From positions 62,001 to 126,000 of the forward strand of contig JBIKXS010000001.1 in NCBI GenBank assembly GCA_044355655.1: DNA of 64,000 bases. The letters are read 5' to 3'. The notes under the pieces are model-generated. The model was not told the DNA's origin and made no database searches. It saw only the letters and a program-made list of their open reading frames with translations. Source of the stretch: UBA3064 sp023258775. Its GTDB lineage: Bacteria > Pseudomonadota > Gammaproteobacteria > Burkholderiales > Burkholderiaceae_E. This document shows, piece after piece, positions 17,360-27,342 of the stretch (the first letter of the stretch is position 1; each line of letters starts with the position of its first letter). Both the position numbers and the translations under genes were made by a program.

Positions 17360-17674
17360 AGCAATTGAGGGCTTGTCGAATCAGACTTAGGCTTTTACGT
17401 GCTGCAAGTGTTTGAAAGAGGCCGGAGCTTCGAAAGAGCTTCCGGCTTTTTTACGCGTCTGTGACCGAGCTTATGAGCCAGGCTTGCAGCCCTGTGCTAG
17501 TTGAGCGATCGAATCTGAGTCTCTGAAGGCAAGTTTGCACAAATGCTCTGGTATTCTCCCATTCGACCTTTGCGGTCGTTAGATCTGCTTGGCCCTCGAG
17601 CTGCATCAAGCCTACGGCGTTTGAGCGGCGATTGAATCTTCGACGAGAAGCTCGTTTTGAAAGGTAAAAGCGTC
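17360..17674. other. Intergenic region gltA-odhA
   Basis: About 315 bp without a gene. It holds the gltA terminator (17421-17452) and presumably the odhA promoter. A small hairpin CGACC..GGTCG is visible near 17565-17580. No -35/-10 pair with good spacing is obvious; TATTCT near 17553 is the best -10 but lacks a matching -35. Confidence 0.6.
17421..17452 (+). terminator. Rho-independent terminator after gltA
   Basis: GCCGGA (17421-17426) pairs with TCCGGC (17441-17446), and GCT with AGC inside with one bulge. The stem is followed by six T (17447-17452). It closes the gntR/sdh-gltA transcription unit before odhA. Confidence 0.85.
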
Positions 17675-20545
17675 ATGATGAAGCAATTCCAAACCAATTC
17701 TTATCTGTTTGGCGGCAACGCGCCCTACATTGAGGAACTCTACGAGAACTACCTTGCCAACCCCGGGTCTGTTCCGGAGCAATGGCGCACCTATTTTGAT
17801 CGGATGCAATCGGTTCCATCGGCTACCGGTGAAACCCAGCTTCGAGATGTGGCGCATGCGCCGATCGTTGAATCCTTCGCCGAGCGCGCTCGCGAAGGCA
17901 GTCTTCAGCCCCGCCAGATGGGCGGAGATGCGGCTAGCGCACGCAAGCAGGTTTATGTACAGCAGTTAATAGCAGCTTATCGATTCTTGGGTAATCGTTG
18001 GGCAGACCTTGATCCGCTTAAACGCCAGGAGCGCGAGTCGATTCCAGAACTCGAACCGGCTTTTTACGACTTTACCGAAGGCGATCACGCCAACGTTTAC
18101 TCCACAGCGAACACTTTTTTTGGTGCCGAGTCGATGACGCTTCGCGACTTGATGACAGCGCTGCGTGATACCTACACAGGCAGTATCGGTGCGGAATTTA
18201 TGCACATTGCCGATCCAGAGCAAAAGCGTTGGATGCAGCAACGCATGGAAAGCAGCCGCGGGCGCCCCAGTTTTACTGTTGATCAAAAAAAGCGAATCCT
18301 TGATCGGGTCACTGCCGCTGAAGGTTTAGAACGTTACTTACATACGAAGTATGTGGGTCAAAAGCGCTTTTCGCTCGAGGGCGGTGAAAGCTTTATTGCC
18401 GCCATGGATGAAGTCATTCAACGGGCAGGCAGCAAGGGTGTGCAGGAAATCGTGATTGGTATGGCACATCGAGGGCGTCTCAACGTGCTCGTTAATACGC
18501 TTGGGAAAATGCCTGGCGATTTATTTGCCGAGTTTGAAGGCAAACATGCTGATGACTTGCCATCGGGTGACGTGAAGTATCACAAAGGTTTTTCAAGTGA
18601 TGTAAGCACGCCAGGTGGGCCAGTCCATTTGACGCTTGCCTTTAATCCCTCGCATCTTGAGATCGTCAATCCAGTGGTTGAAGGCTCAACCCGCGCAAGA
18701 ATGGATCGTCGCGGTGACCATGCTGGTGCGCAGGTATTGTCGATCCTTGTTCACGGCGATGCTGCCTTTGCGGGGCAGGGCGTTGTCATGGAGACGCTAA
18801 ACCTGGCACAAACTCGCCATTACGGTACCTGGGGCACGGTCCACCTTGTGATTAATAATCAGATCGGTTTTACAACCTCCGATCCACGTGATTCGCGATC
18901 CACGCTTTATTGCACGGACGTGGTCAAAATGATTGATGTTCCTGTGCTTCATGTAAACGGCGATGATCCTGAGGCAGTTGTTTATGCGACTCAGATCGCC
19001 GTTGATTTTCGCCAAACTTTTAAGAAAGATGTCGTTGTTGATATTGTTTGTTTTAGAAAGTTGGGTCACAACGAGCAGGATACCCCAGCGGTCACCCAAC
19101 CCCTGATGTATAAGAAAATAGGTCAACACCCTGGTACGAGGAAACTCTTTGGCGACCATCTGGTGGCTCAAGGTGTTGTACCTGCAGATTATCCGGATCA
19201 GCAGGTCGTCGCCTTCCGTGCTGCAATGGATGAGGGCAGACACACGAGTGACCCAGTACTGACAAATTTCAAAAGTAAGTTCGCGATTGACTGGGCGCCT
19301 TTTTTGAATAGCAAATGGACGGATGCCGCTGATACCGCGGTACCCCTAGCCGAATTGCAGCGCCTGGGTAAGCGCATCACGACAGTACCCGATGGTTTTT
19401 CAATCCATCCATTGGTGGAGCGGGTGATCAAGGACAGACGCGCCATGGCTGAAGGTAAGCTAGCGCTTGACTGGGGGATGGGTGAGCACCTTGCCTTTGC
19501 GAGTGTGCTTGCCAATGGTTACGGCGTTAGGCTTTCAGGTCAGGACTGCGGAAGAGGAACGTTCACCCACAGGCATGCTGTTTTGCACGATCAGGCGCGT
19601 GAGCGTTGGGATTCGGGTAGCTACACGCCTTTGCAGCATGTTGCTGACGATCAAGGCGAGTTTACGGTGATTGATTCGGTGTTGTCGGAAGAAGCGGTCT
19701 TAGGTTTTGAGTACGGTTACTCTACTGCTGAACCCAATAAGCTTGTGATTTGGGAGGCTCAATTTGGCGATTTTGCCAACGGCGCCCAAGTGGTCATTGA
19801 TCAATTTATTAGCTCAGGCGAAGCAAAGTGGGGTCGGGTAACTGGTTTGACCTTGATGCTTCCTCATGGTTATGAGGGGCAGGGGCCCGAGCACTCATCG
19901 GCGCGCATCGAGCGATTCTTGCAGCTTTGCGCTGAGCACAATATGCAAATCGTTCAACCCACGACCCCTGCGCAAATTTTCCATGTCTTGCGTCGCCAAA
20001 TGATTCGAAGCTTCCGCAAGCCGCTTGTGTTGTTTACACCAAAGTCCTTGCTGAGGCATAAGGAAGCTATCTCCTCACTCGAAGATTTGGCCAAAGGATC
20101 CTTTCAGTTGGTGATCGGAGAATCTGATAAAAGCATCGATCCGAAGCAGGTCAAGCGCGTCGTGGTTTGTTCTGGCCGACTGTACTATGATCTGATCGCC
20201 GCTCGACGTGAAGCCGCTCGGGATGATTTGGCGATCATTCGGGTTGAACAACTTTATCCCTTCGGGAACAAGGCTTTTGAAGCAGAAGTTAAACGTTATT
20301 CTGCGGCAACAGACTGGGTGTGGGCACAGGACGAGCCGCAAAACCAGGGACCCTGGTTTTACATTCAGCACCATATTCAGGATGCGCTGAAAGAAGGTCA
20401 ACATTTGATCTACGCCGGGCGTCCTGCATCGGCCTCACCGGCGGTTGGTTATTACGACAAGCACTATGCTCAATTAAAAGAGCTGATCGCGACCGCCTTC
20501 GGTGACCCAAAACCCGCTCGGAAAACTAGCAAGGCTAAGACCTAG
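17675..20545 (+). CDS. sucA: 2-oxoglutarate dehydrogenase E1 component
   Basis: Thiamine-diphosphate-dependent decarboxylase of the 2-oxoglutarate dehydrogenase complex (called odhA in many Burkholderiales). The 956 residues are typical. The N-terminal SYLFGGNAPYIEELYENYL binds the complex, EIVIGMAHRGRLNVLVN lies in the catalytic core, HGDAAFAGQGVVMETLNL and NNQIGFTT mark the cofactor region, and GHNEQDTPAVTQPLMY follows. ATG 17675 (next ATG 17678) is chosen over an upstream TTG at 17657; AAAGG precedes it. odhB and lpd follow. Confidence 0.96.
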   Translation: MMKQFQTNSYLFGGNAPYIEELYENYLANPGSVPEQWRTYFDRMQSVPSATGETQLRDVAHAPIVESFAERAREGSLQPRQMGGDAASARKQVYVQQLIAAYRFLGNRWADLDPLKRQERESIPELEPAFYDFTEGDHANVYSTANTFFGAESMTLRDLMTALRDTYTGSIGAEFMHIADPEQKRWMQQRMESSRGRPSFTVDQKKRILDRVTAAEGLERYLHTKYVGQKRFSLEGGESFIAAMDEVIQRAGSKGVQEIVIGMAHRGRLNVLVNTLGKMPGDLFAEFEGKHADDLPSGDVKYHKGFSSDVSTPGGPVHLTLAFNPSHLEIVNPVVEGSTRARMDRRGDHAGAQVLSILVHGDAAFAGQGVVMETLNLAQTRHYGTWGTVHLVINNQIGFTTSDPRDSRSTLYCTDVVKMIDVPVLHVNGDDPEAVVYATQIAVDFRQTFKKDVVVDIVCFRKLGHNEQDTPAVTQPLMYKKIGQHPGTRKLFGDHLVAQGVVPADYPDQQVVAFRAAMDEGRHTSDPVLTNFKSKFAIDWAPFLNSKWTDAADTAVPLAELQRLGKRITTVPDGFSIHPLVERVIKDRRAMAEGKLALDWGMGEHLAFASVLANGYGVRLSGQDCGRGTFTHRHAVLHDQARERWDSGSYTPLQHVADDQGEFTVIDSVLSEEAVLGFEYGYSTAEPNKLVIWEAQFGDFANGAQVVIDQFISSGEAKWGRVTGLTLMLPHGYEGQGPEHSSARIERFLQLCAEHNMQIVQPTTPAQIFHVLRRQMIRSFRKPLVLFTPKSLLRHKEAISSLEDLAKGSFQLVIGESDKSIDPKQVKRVVVCSGRLYYDLIAARREAARDDLAIIRVEQLYPFGNKAFEAEVKRYSAATDWVWAQDEPQNQGPWFYIQHHIQDALKEGQHLIYAGRPASASPAVGYYDKHYAQLKELIATAFGDPKPARKTSKAKT

Positions 20546-20671
20546 CGAGGATCGTGTCTGGCATCTTGCCTGACATGAAAAGTTCTAATATCGCAGTCTA
20601 AACTTGGTAATGTGTCCGCGTTTCATTGGTTAAAATCCGTAACGTTATTGGTTGAGTCACTGGAGTCACTC

Positions 20672-21967
20672 ATGGCCTTGATTGAAGTAAAAGTCCCTCA
20701 GCTTTCAGAGTCGGTTGCTGAGGCAACCTTATTGAGCTGGCACAAGAAGCCTGGCGAAGCGGTTGCCCGCGATGAAAATTTGATCGATATCGAAACCGAT
20801 AAGGTCGTACTTGAACTACCTGCGCCCGATGCAGGTGTGTTGGCTCAGGTGCTCAAACATGACGGTGATACCGTCGTTGCTGGTGAGATCATTGCCATGA
20901 TCGATACTGAGGCGAAGGCCTCAACGACCAGCGCTGCGGCCCCAGCAGCTGCGCAAAGCCAGGCGGTGCAAAGTGTTGCAGCATCGAGTGCGCCAAACGC
21001 TGCTAAACAAGGTGTTGCGATGCCCGCAGCAGCAAAGTTGATGGCTGAACAACAGCTCAGTGCATCGGATATAACCGGGACCGGGCGCGATGGACGTATT
21101 ACGAAGGGCGATGTACTTGCTGCTGATCGTACGAAATCGAGTGCTTTGCCGGCAGTCACGCAGACAGCAAGCGCAGGGGTTGCAGGTCAACAAGCGGCTG
21201 CAAAGATGGCCGTACCAAGTTTGCCCATCGTTCCTGCCCCTGCTGATTTGCAGTCGTTGATCGCTGGCCGTCCTGAGCAGCGTGTGCCGATGTCTCGGTT
21301 GCGCGCTCGGGTAGCTGAGCGTTTGCTTCAGTCGCAGTCAAACAACGCAATTCTCACGACCTTCAATGAAGTCAACATGCAGCCCGTCATGGACTTGCGT
21401 AAAAAGTATGCAGAACGCTTTGAGAAAGAATATGGCGTTCGTCTTGGGTTCATGTCCTTTTTCGTCAAGGCAGCAGTACACGGCTTAAGGAAGTATCCCG
21501 TAGTTAATGCCTCGGTCGATGGTAGTGACATTGTTTATCACGGTTATTTCGATGTTGGTGTCGCGGTGGGATCACCCCGAGGCCTCGTTGTTCCTGTGAT
21601 CCGAAACGCTGATCAGCTGAGCTTTCCACAAATCGAGCGAACGATTGCTGATTTCGGTAAACGCGCTCAAGACGGCAAGCTTGGGATTGAAGAGCTCAGC
21701 GGTGGCACCTTTTCAATTTCGAATGGTGGTGTATTCGGTTCCATGCTCTCGACGCCAATTATCAACCCGCCGCAGTCGGCGATTTTGGGTGTACACGCGA
21801 CGAAAGAACGTGCGGTTGTTGAGAACGGTCAAATCGTGATTCGCCCAATCAATTACTTCGCCGTGTCTTACGATCACCGTATTATTGATGGCCGCGAGGC
21901 CGTTCTCTTTCTTGTTGCGATTAAGGAAGCGCTCGAGGATCCCTCGCGACTGCTTCTTGATCTCTGA
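20672..21967 (+). CDS. sucB: Dihydrolipoyllysine succinyltransferase (E2) of 2-oxoglutarate dehydrogenase
   Basis: Core E2 subunit that moves the succinyl group to CoA (odhB). The 431 residues hold one lipoyl domain with Lys44 in IETDKVVLE, an Ala/Ser-rich linker, a peripheral-subunit-binding domain (MPAAAKLMAEQQLSASDITG, residues ~110-145), a second Ala-rich linker, and the catalytic domain ending in YDHRIIDGREAVLFL with the His-Asp active site. GGAG lies 6 bp before ATG 20672; an upstream in-frame start at 20612 would lie in the spacer after sucA and is not conserved. Confidence 0.95.
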   Translation: MALIEVKVPQLSESVAEATLLSWHKKPGEAVARDENLIDIETDKVVLELPAPDAGVLAQVLKHDGDTVVAGEIIAMIDTEAKASTTSAAAPAAAQSQAVQSVAASSAPNAAKQGVAMPAAAKLMAEQQLSASDITGTGRDGRITKGDVLAADRTKSSALPAVTQTASAGVAGQQAAAKMAVPSLPIVPAPADLQSLIAGRPEQRVPMSRLRARVAERLLQSQSNNAILTTFNEVNMQPVMDLRKKYAERFEKEYGVRLGFMSFFVKAAVHGLRKYPVVNASVDGSDIVYHGYFDVGVAVGSPRGLVVPVIRNADQLSFPQIERTIADFGKRAQDGKLGIEELSGGTFSISNGGVFGSMLSTPIINPPQSAILGVHATKERAVVENGQIVIRPINYFAVSYDHRIIDGREAVLFLVAIKEALEDPSRLLLDL

Positions 21968-21983
21968 GCGAAAGGGTATACGC

Positions 21984-23444
21984 ATGAGTCAGCAGTTTGA
22001 TGTCCTTGTCATCGGTGCCGGTCCTGGCGGCTATATTGCAGCCATTCGCGCTGCCCAACTTGGTTTCAAGGTTGCCTGTGTTGAGCGCTGGCGAAATCCC
22101 AAGGGTGATCGTGTACTCGGTGGAACCTGCCTGAATGTGGGCTGCATACCATCAAAAGCATTGCTCGCCTCAAGCGAGCATTTCGAAGAAGTTCAGTCTC
22201 ACCTGGATGTTCATGGCATCTCAGTCAAGTCGGCTTCAATTGATGTGGGGAAAATGCTTTCGAGGAAAGATCAGATCGTTGGCAAAATGACCAAGGGCAT
22301 TGAGTACTTGTTTAAGAAAAACAAGATCACCTGGTTCAAGGGCCATGCAAAGTTTGCTGGTAGGCAGGAAGATCGCTTTGCAGTTGATGTGTTCGAGAAT
22401 GGGCCTGAGGACGGCGATGCAAAAGACCGCATCGAGGCAACGAAGGTCATTATTGCAACAGGGTCCAAGGCGCGTCATCTGCCCGGTATACAGGTCGATC
22501 AAGAATATATATGCGATAACGAAGGCGCCTTGCAGTTCGACACCGTCCCCAAGCGATTGGGCATCATCGGCTCGGGGGTGATTGGTTTAGAGCTTGGGTC
22601 AGTGTGGCGGCGTTTAGGCGCTGAAGTGACGATTCTTGAGGCGCTCCCTGATTTTCTGGCCGCTGCTGACCAGGCAGTTGCCAAAGAGGCATGGAAGCTC
22701 TTCACCAAGCAAGGCTTGGCTATACAACTCGGTGCCAAAGTTGACAGCGTCGCGGTTGAAGGCAAAGGCAAGGCCAAACAGGTTGTCATGCACTACAGCG
22801 ACCCCAAAGGCGAAGCCAAGACGCTTGAGGTCGACCGTTTGATCGTCTCAGTCGGTCGACAGCCGCTCACCGACGGACTTGGCCTTGAATCTGTTGGTCT
22901 TGAAACAGATCAACGTGGCTTTATTCCGGTGGATGCGCATTGTGCAACCCGTGTGGATGGCATCTATGCGATCGGCGACGTGGTTCGAGGTCCGATGCTT
23001 GCTCATAAAGCTGAGGACGAAGGCGTGATGGTGGCCGAGATCATGGCAGGCCAAAAGCCACACATCGATTACCAATGTATCCCTTGGGTGATTTACACCA
23101 GTCCTGAAATCGCCTGGGTTGGTCGAACCGAGCAAGAGCTGCAAAAGGAAGGGCGGGCCTTCAAAACAGGCCAGTTTCCATTTGCTGCGAATGGCCGAGC
23201 CCTCGGCATGGATGCCTCGGACGGTTTCGTAAAAATGCTCTGCGATCAGGAAACCGATGAGATCCTTGGCGTTCACATCGTTGCTGCTGCAGCCTCCGAT
23301 TTGATTGCCGAGGCCGCACTTGCCATGGAATTCAAGGCTTCTGCGGAGGATGTTGCCCGGGTCTGTCATCCGCATCCATCCTTATCCGAGGTGATGCGCG
23401 AGGCGGCACTTGCCGCCACCGATAATCGGGCCCTAAATCTTTAG
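21984..23444 (+). CDS. lpdA: Dihydrolipoyl dehydrogenase (E3)
   Basis: FAD enzyme that reoxidises the lipoyl groups of E2 with NAD. The 486 residues include the FAD motif VIGAGPGGYIAAIRAAQLG, the redox disulfide GGTCLNVGCIPSKALL, the NAD-binding GSGVIGLELGSVWRRLGAEVT, and the His-Glu pair in HPHPSLSEVMREA. AAAGGG precedes ATG 21984. The longer frame starting at 21885 overlaps sucB and is not the real start. It is third in odhA-odhB-odhL, 16 bp after odhB. Confidence 0.96.
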   Translation: MSQQFDVLVIGAGPGGYIAAIRAAQLGFKVACVERWRNPKGDRVLGGTCLNVGCIPSKALLASSEHFEEVQSHLDVHGISVKSASIDVGKMLSRKDQIVGKMTKGIEYLFKKNKITWFKGHAKFAGRQEDRFAVDVFENGPEDGDAKDRIEATKVIIATGSKARHLPGIQVDQEYICDNEGALQFDTVPKRLGIIGSGVIGLELGSVWRRLGAEVTILEALPDFLAAADQAVAKEAWKLFTKQGLAIQLGAKVDSVAVEGKGKAKQVVMHYSDPKGEAKTLEVDRLIVSVGRQPLTDGLGLESVGLETDQRGFIPVDAHCATRVDGIYAIGDVVRGPMLAHKAEDEGVMVAEIMAGQKPHIDYQCIPWVIYTSPEIAWVGRTEQELQKEGRAFKTGQFPFAANGRALGMDASDGFVKMLCDQETDEILGVHIVAAAASDLIAEAALAMEFKASAEDVARVCHPHPSLSEVMREAALAATDNRALNL

Positions 23445-23468
23445 AAGCAGGATGTCGACGCAAGCTTG

Positions 23469-24656
23469 ATGTCAGCGCGAGTGCGCGTTGACATTGACTT
23501 GCAGCTCGATTCAGCGATGGATTTATTGCAGGCCTATCAGGCTGAGATCAAGCGCAGGGCACTGCTTGAAGATGCGGTTCAAGTCGAGGCGATCAATTGC
23601 CTACAGCGGCTCGCAGCCTCGCTTCATCAATATAAGCTTGCCCGAGCTTCCCTCATCGGGCGAATGTTTGCCAAACCTTCTCCACCTAAAGGGCTTTGGC
23701 TCTGGGGGGGTGTTGGTCGCGGTAAGAGTTTTCTGATGGATTTGTTTTTCGAGGCGCTCGAGATCGACCAAAAGGGTCGATTTCATTTCCATGAGTTCAT
23801 GCGCGAGGTTCACCGCGAACTCGAGCTGCAAAAAGGACAGGCTAATCCGCTCGATCGTGTTGGTTTACAGATCGCTAAACGTTATCGAATTATTTGTTTT
23901 GATGAATTTCATGTCTCCGATATCGCTGATGCGATGATCTTGGAGCGACTTTTAAAAGTCGTTTTTTCGCAGGGCTTAGTGCTTGTTTGTACGTCCAATT
24001 ATCAGCCTAATAAACTTTATCCTAATGGTTTACACCGCGACCGTATTCTTCCTGCGATTGCTTTGCTTGAAAGCAATCTTGAGTTACTAGAGATTGACGC
24101 TGGCGTTGACTACAGGCGCAGGGCACTTGAGCAACTGCCCGCTTATCTTTGCCCGCTTAGCCCAGAAGTCGATGAGCAAATGCTTGCAAGTTTCGAAAGA
24201 CTTGCAGATGGGCCGATTCGCCGTGATTGTTTAATCGAAATTGCACATCGCCAACTGCCCTGTCTGGGTATTGCGGGTGGCGTGATCTGGCTGAATTTTG
24301 AGGCGCTGTGTGGCTCACCGCGATCGCAGATCGATTATCTTGAACTGTCTTCGCATTTCCACACGATATTGCTTCAGTCCGTGCCAGTCATGACACCGGC
24401 GATGGCCTCAGAAGCTCGTCGGTTTGTTTGGCTTGTCGATGTTTTCTACGATCAAGCGGTCAAGTTAATTGTGAGCGCTGCCGACCAGCCGGAAATGCTC
24501 TACCGTGATGGTGTGCTGGCCATTGAGTTTACGAGGACAGCGTCCAGGCTAATTGAGATGCAGTCCAAAGCTTATCGGGATCGGCCCAGACGTGTTTTGG
24601 CGCAGGGGGGATTGGCAGCAACGCGGCCGGATGCGAAAATCCCGCATGGACCATGA
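23469..24656 (+). CDS. zapE: Cell division protein ZapE (AFG1-type ATPase)
   Basis: ATPase linked to Z-ring constriction, 395 residues. The Walker A motif is GGVGRGKSFLMDLF, Walker B is ICFDEFHVSDIADAM, followed by a sensor-like VLVCTSNYQP. This matches the AFG1/ZapE family throughout. ATG 23469 is used; a TTG directly before it is possible. Placement behind lpd is usual in Burkholderiales. Its stop overlaps the start of the next small gene by 11 bp. Confidence 0.92.
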   Translation: MSARVRVDIDLQLDSAMDLLQAYQAEIKRRALLEDAVQVEAINCLQRLAASLHQYKLARASLIGRMFAKPSPPKGLWLWGGVGRGKSFLMDLFFEALEIDQKGRFHFHEFMREVHRELELQKGQANPLDRVGLQIAKRYRIICFDEFHVSDIADAMILERLLKVVFSQGLVLVCTSNYQPNKLYPNGLHRDRILPAIALLESNLELLEIDAGVDYRRRALEQLPAYLCPLSPEVDEQMLASFERLADGPIRRDCLIEIAHRQLPCLGIAGGVIWLNFEALCGSPRSQIDYLELSSHFHTILLQSVPVMTPAMASEARRFVWLVDVFYDQAVKLIVSAADQPEMLYRDGVLAIEFTRTASRLIEMQSKAYRDRPRRVLAQGGLAATRPDAKIPHGP

Positions 24657-24843
24657 CACGATTGCCCACCGGATACGCGAGTTGCAACTTGAACACCGCG
24701 GACTCGACGCAATGATTGAAACGATTTGCGAGCAAACGCATTTCGATGAGCTTCAACTGCGGAGACTCAAGAAGCGAAAATTGCAAATTAAGGACAGCAT
24801 CGTACAGTTGCAAATGATGCTCGTACCTGACGTCCCTGCATAG
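24646..24843 (+). CDS. YdcH-like small helical protein (DUF465)
   Basis: A 65-residue, almost wholly helical, highly charged protein. The spacing I..RI..L..EH..LD..I followed by DEL.LRRLKKRKL.IKD.I resembles the DUF465/YdcH family, whose function is not established. ATG 24646 lies inside the end of zapE (11-bp overlap), implying translational coupling. The frame extends upstream to 24553, but that part overlaps zapE and does not resemble the family. Confidence 0.7.
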   Translation: MDHDTIAHRIRELQLEHRGLDAMIETICEQTHFDELQLRRLKKRKLQIKDSIVQLQMMLVPDVPA

Positions 24844-24849
24844 AGCACA

Positions 24850-26889
24850 TTGTTGAGTACGCGTCACGGCGCAGTTGCTGCTGTGCTTGGCCCTGAGGGA
24901 CTGCTTGTAGGCAAGCCAGGCTTTCGTTTTCGGCGCCAGCAGTTTGATATGGCGATTGCCGTTGAGGATGCCATTGCAATGAATGAGTCCTTGCTGGTTG
25001 AAGCAGGTACTGGCGTTGGGAAAACATTCGCCTATCTTGTTCCCGCGCTGTTGTCCGGCCGAAAAGTGCTGATCTCAACAGGTACAAAGGCCCTGCAGGA
25101 CCAGTTGCTTCACCGCGACTTACCGCTTTTGCTTGAACATTTGAGCGCCTCAGCACAAGTGTGTCAGCTCAAAGGACGAAGCAACTATGTCTGCCATTAT
25201 CACCTTGAGCGCCATTTGCGCGAGGGACGTTTTGCAAGGCGTGATGAAGCAGCCCTTTTGATGCGGATCAGGGCGTTTGCAGCCAGAAGTGATTCGGGCG
25301 ATCGAAGCGAATGTCATGAAATCCCAGAAGATTCGCCGGCCTGGGCCATGGCAACCGCAACCCGAGATACCTGTCTTGGCAGTCAATGCGCTGATTATGG
25401 GCGCTGTTTTGTCATGCGGGCGCGGCAAAAGGCGCATCAGGCTGATTTACTGATCGTTAATCACCACTTACTCTGCGCTGATCTTGCACTGAAACGCGAA
25501 GGTGTTTCCGATTTGCTGCCTGAGGTCGAGGGTGTGATCGTCGATGAAGCGCATCAGTTGCCTGAGACAGCGATTCAGTTTTTTGGTCGGACGTGGTCAA
25601 TCAGGCAGGGGCAGGAATTTGCAAGGGATCTTTTACGTATTGGCCTTGCCGAGGCCGCCGACGCGGCCGACTGGATTCACTGGCGTGATTTATTGGAGCA
25701 TGCGCTCAAGGTTTTGCGCTTAACCGCGGATGTGCCGTCAAAACTGGAGTGGTCACAAAGTCATCCTCGATTTGAGGCAATGCTTCCCGCTCTAAGGGAA
25801 TGGCTTGAACATCTACGGCAATTACATGGCTTATTGCAAGAGCAGTCGACCAGGGGCGAGGAACTCGGTCTGTTGCTTCAACGACTCGCTGAGATGATCG
25901 ATTTTTTTCCTGCTTTTCTGCCAGAACAACTGCTTGCTGGCGATCAATCCGATGAGAATGAACAGGTTCTCTGGCTCGATATCAGCCGAAGTGGGCTCAG
26001 TTTTCATCAAACGCCGATGGACGCTGCCAAAGCAATTCGTGAAGCGCTTGGCGAGCGTCCCAAAGCACTTATTTTTACATCGGCGAGTCTAGCGGTTGCA
26101 GGTAATCTTCAACCTGTGGCGGATCGATTAGGTCTTGCGCATGCTAGAACCTTATGCATTGACAGCCCCTTTAATTACGAGCAGCAGGCTCGCCTGTATG
26201 TGCCTCGAGGCTGCGGTGATCCCAATGAGCCAGCGTTTTCAGGCCTAATGGCCGAGCATGTGTGGCCATTGATCTTGCATAACCAGGGACGTGCGTTCAT
26301 TTTATGTACCAGTCTAAGAATGGTAACGGCACTTCATCATGCTTTACTTGGTTTGGAAGCATCATCGAGAACTCCCGCTTTCCAAATCGAATGGCTGGTT
26401 CAGGGTGCCATGAGCAAGGCCTTGATGTTGCATCGTTTTCAGCAAGGCCGCGCCCCGGTACTGATTGGCAGTGCAGGCTTCTGGGAGGGCGTTGATGTCG
26501 TTGGTGACCAACTTTCCTTGGTTATCATCGACAAGCTGCCTTTTGCGCCGCCAGATGATCCGGTCTTAAAGGCACGCATTCGACGCGCTAAATCACGCGG
26601 CGAGGATGTCTTCGGTCAATGGCAACTTCCGCAAGCAGCAATGAGTCTGAAGCAAGGTGCAGGTCGTTTAATCCGGAGCGAATCCGATGTTGGACTTTTA
26701 GTCGTTTGCGATGAACGTGTTGTAACGAGAGCCTATGGCAAGGCATTGCTAAAAAGTCTCCCCGGATTTCCATTGATCCGCGATGCCTTGGATGCTATGG
26801 ACTTCTTGACCAAGGCTCGAGGCGATGGCAACCTTGCCACGCCACGCGAAGCAGATGGCTATCTTGATAGAAAAAGGGCAGCAGAATGA
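24850..26889 (+). CDS. ATP-dependent DNA helicase, YoaA/DinG (XPD-like) family
   Basis: Superfamily 2 helicase of 679 residues with a probable iron-sulfur cluster. Walker A is EAGTGVGKTFAYLVPAL, the DEAH box is IVDEAHQLP, and motif VI is QGAGRLIRSESDVG. Cluster cysteines are plausible in SNYVCHYH and in DTCLGSQCADYGRC. This fits YoaA more than DinG proper because the length is moderate and no nuclease domain is present. The start is TTG (24850 or 24853), 6 bp or more after the YdcH-like gene; both are weak and a later start cannot be excluded. Confidence 0.85.
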   Translation: MLSTRHGAVAAVLGPEGLLVGKPGFRFRRQQFDMAIAVEDAIAMNESLLVEAGTGVGKTFAYLVPALLSGRKVLISTGTKALQDQLLHRDLPLLLEHLSASAQVCQLKGRSNYVCHYHLERHLREGRFARRDEAALLMRIRAFAARSDSGDRSECHEIPEDSPAWAMATATRDTCLGSQCADYGRCFVMRARQKAHQADLLIVNHHLLCADLALKREGVSDLLPEVEGVIVDEAHQLPETAIQFFGRTWSIRQGQEFARDLLRIGLAEAADAADWIHWRDLLEHALKVLRLTADVPSKLEWSQSHPRFEAMLPALREWLEHLRQLHGLLQEQSTRGEELGLLLQRLAEMIDFFPAFLPEQLLAGDQSDENEQVLWLDISRSGLSFHQTPMDAAKAIREALGERPKALIFTSASLAVAGNLQPVADRLGLAHARTLCIDSPFNYEQQARLYVPRGCGDPNEPAFSGLMAEHVWPLILHNQGRAFILCTSLRMVTALHHALLGLEASSRTPAFQIEWLVQGAMSKALMLHRFQQGRAPVLIGSAGFWEGVDVVGDQLSLVIIDKLPFAPPDDPVLKARIRRAKSRGEDVFGQWQLPQAAMSLKQGAGRLIRSESDVGLLVVCDERVVTRAYGKALLKSLPGFPLIRDALDAMDFLTKARGDGNLATPREADGYLDRKRAAE

Positions 26890-27332
26890 TTGGTCGTTTG
26901 AAGCTTGTAGGTTTATGTTTATTCACCTTGCCATGCTTTGCGCATGCCACATCGATAATCGAACTCGACGATAAAGCACTGCAAACAAGGGCACGGGAGG
27001 CAGCGGCTTCGGGCGTAAAAATCCAATGCGCACAAGCCTTTGGTCCGACCCTCACGGCGCATGTATCGGCCTTATCGCGGACCTATGTTTTACACCGCGG
27101 CTTGATTTGGGTCGTCGACGCTGACACCGGCGATCTGGTGCATCCAAGCGCATACACGCTGAGCCAGGGCGTTATTCGTTGGCGTAATGAAGCCATCGGC
27201 TTTGCCGTGCGGCCTTTCAGACCAAGGCACGAAATTCACCTTGCCACACTGCAAGAATTTTCAGATGGTAATCAGCTGACAGGGCCGTTTCCCTGCAAGC
27301 TCGAACGCGGAAATCTGCAAAACCTGTCGTGA
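26886..27332 (+). CDS. Unrecognised secreted protein
   Basis: 148 residues with a clear signal peptide (LKLVGLCLFTLPCFAHA, cleavage about residue 21). The mature part is beta-rich and has two cysteines, KIQCAQAFG and GPFPCKLER, which could form a disulfide across the domain. I do not recognise a family. It overlaps the helicase stop by 4 bp (ATGA), so the two are translated together. It is convergent with bamD, with only 10 bp between stops. Confidence 0.7.
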   Translation: MIGRLKLVGLCLFTLPCFAHATSIIELDDKALQTRAREAAASGVKIQCAQAFGPTLTAHVSALSRTYVLHRGLIWVVDADTGDLVHPSAYTLSQGVIRWRNEAIGFAVRPFRPRHEIHLATLQEFSDGNQLTGPFPCKLERGNLQNLS

Positions 27333-27342
27333 TCAGACTGAT

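Noticed and set aside
22848..23375. 175-residue frame antisense to lpd
   Set aside because: It is entirely inside the well-supported lpd gene on the other strand, with no ribosome binding site or recognisable domain.
23469..24843. zapE and the YdcH-like gene as a frameshifted single gene
   Set aside because: zapE ends at a normal length for its family, and the small frame independently matches the YdcH-like pattern, so an 11-bp overlap of two genes is simpler.
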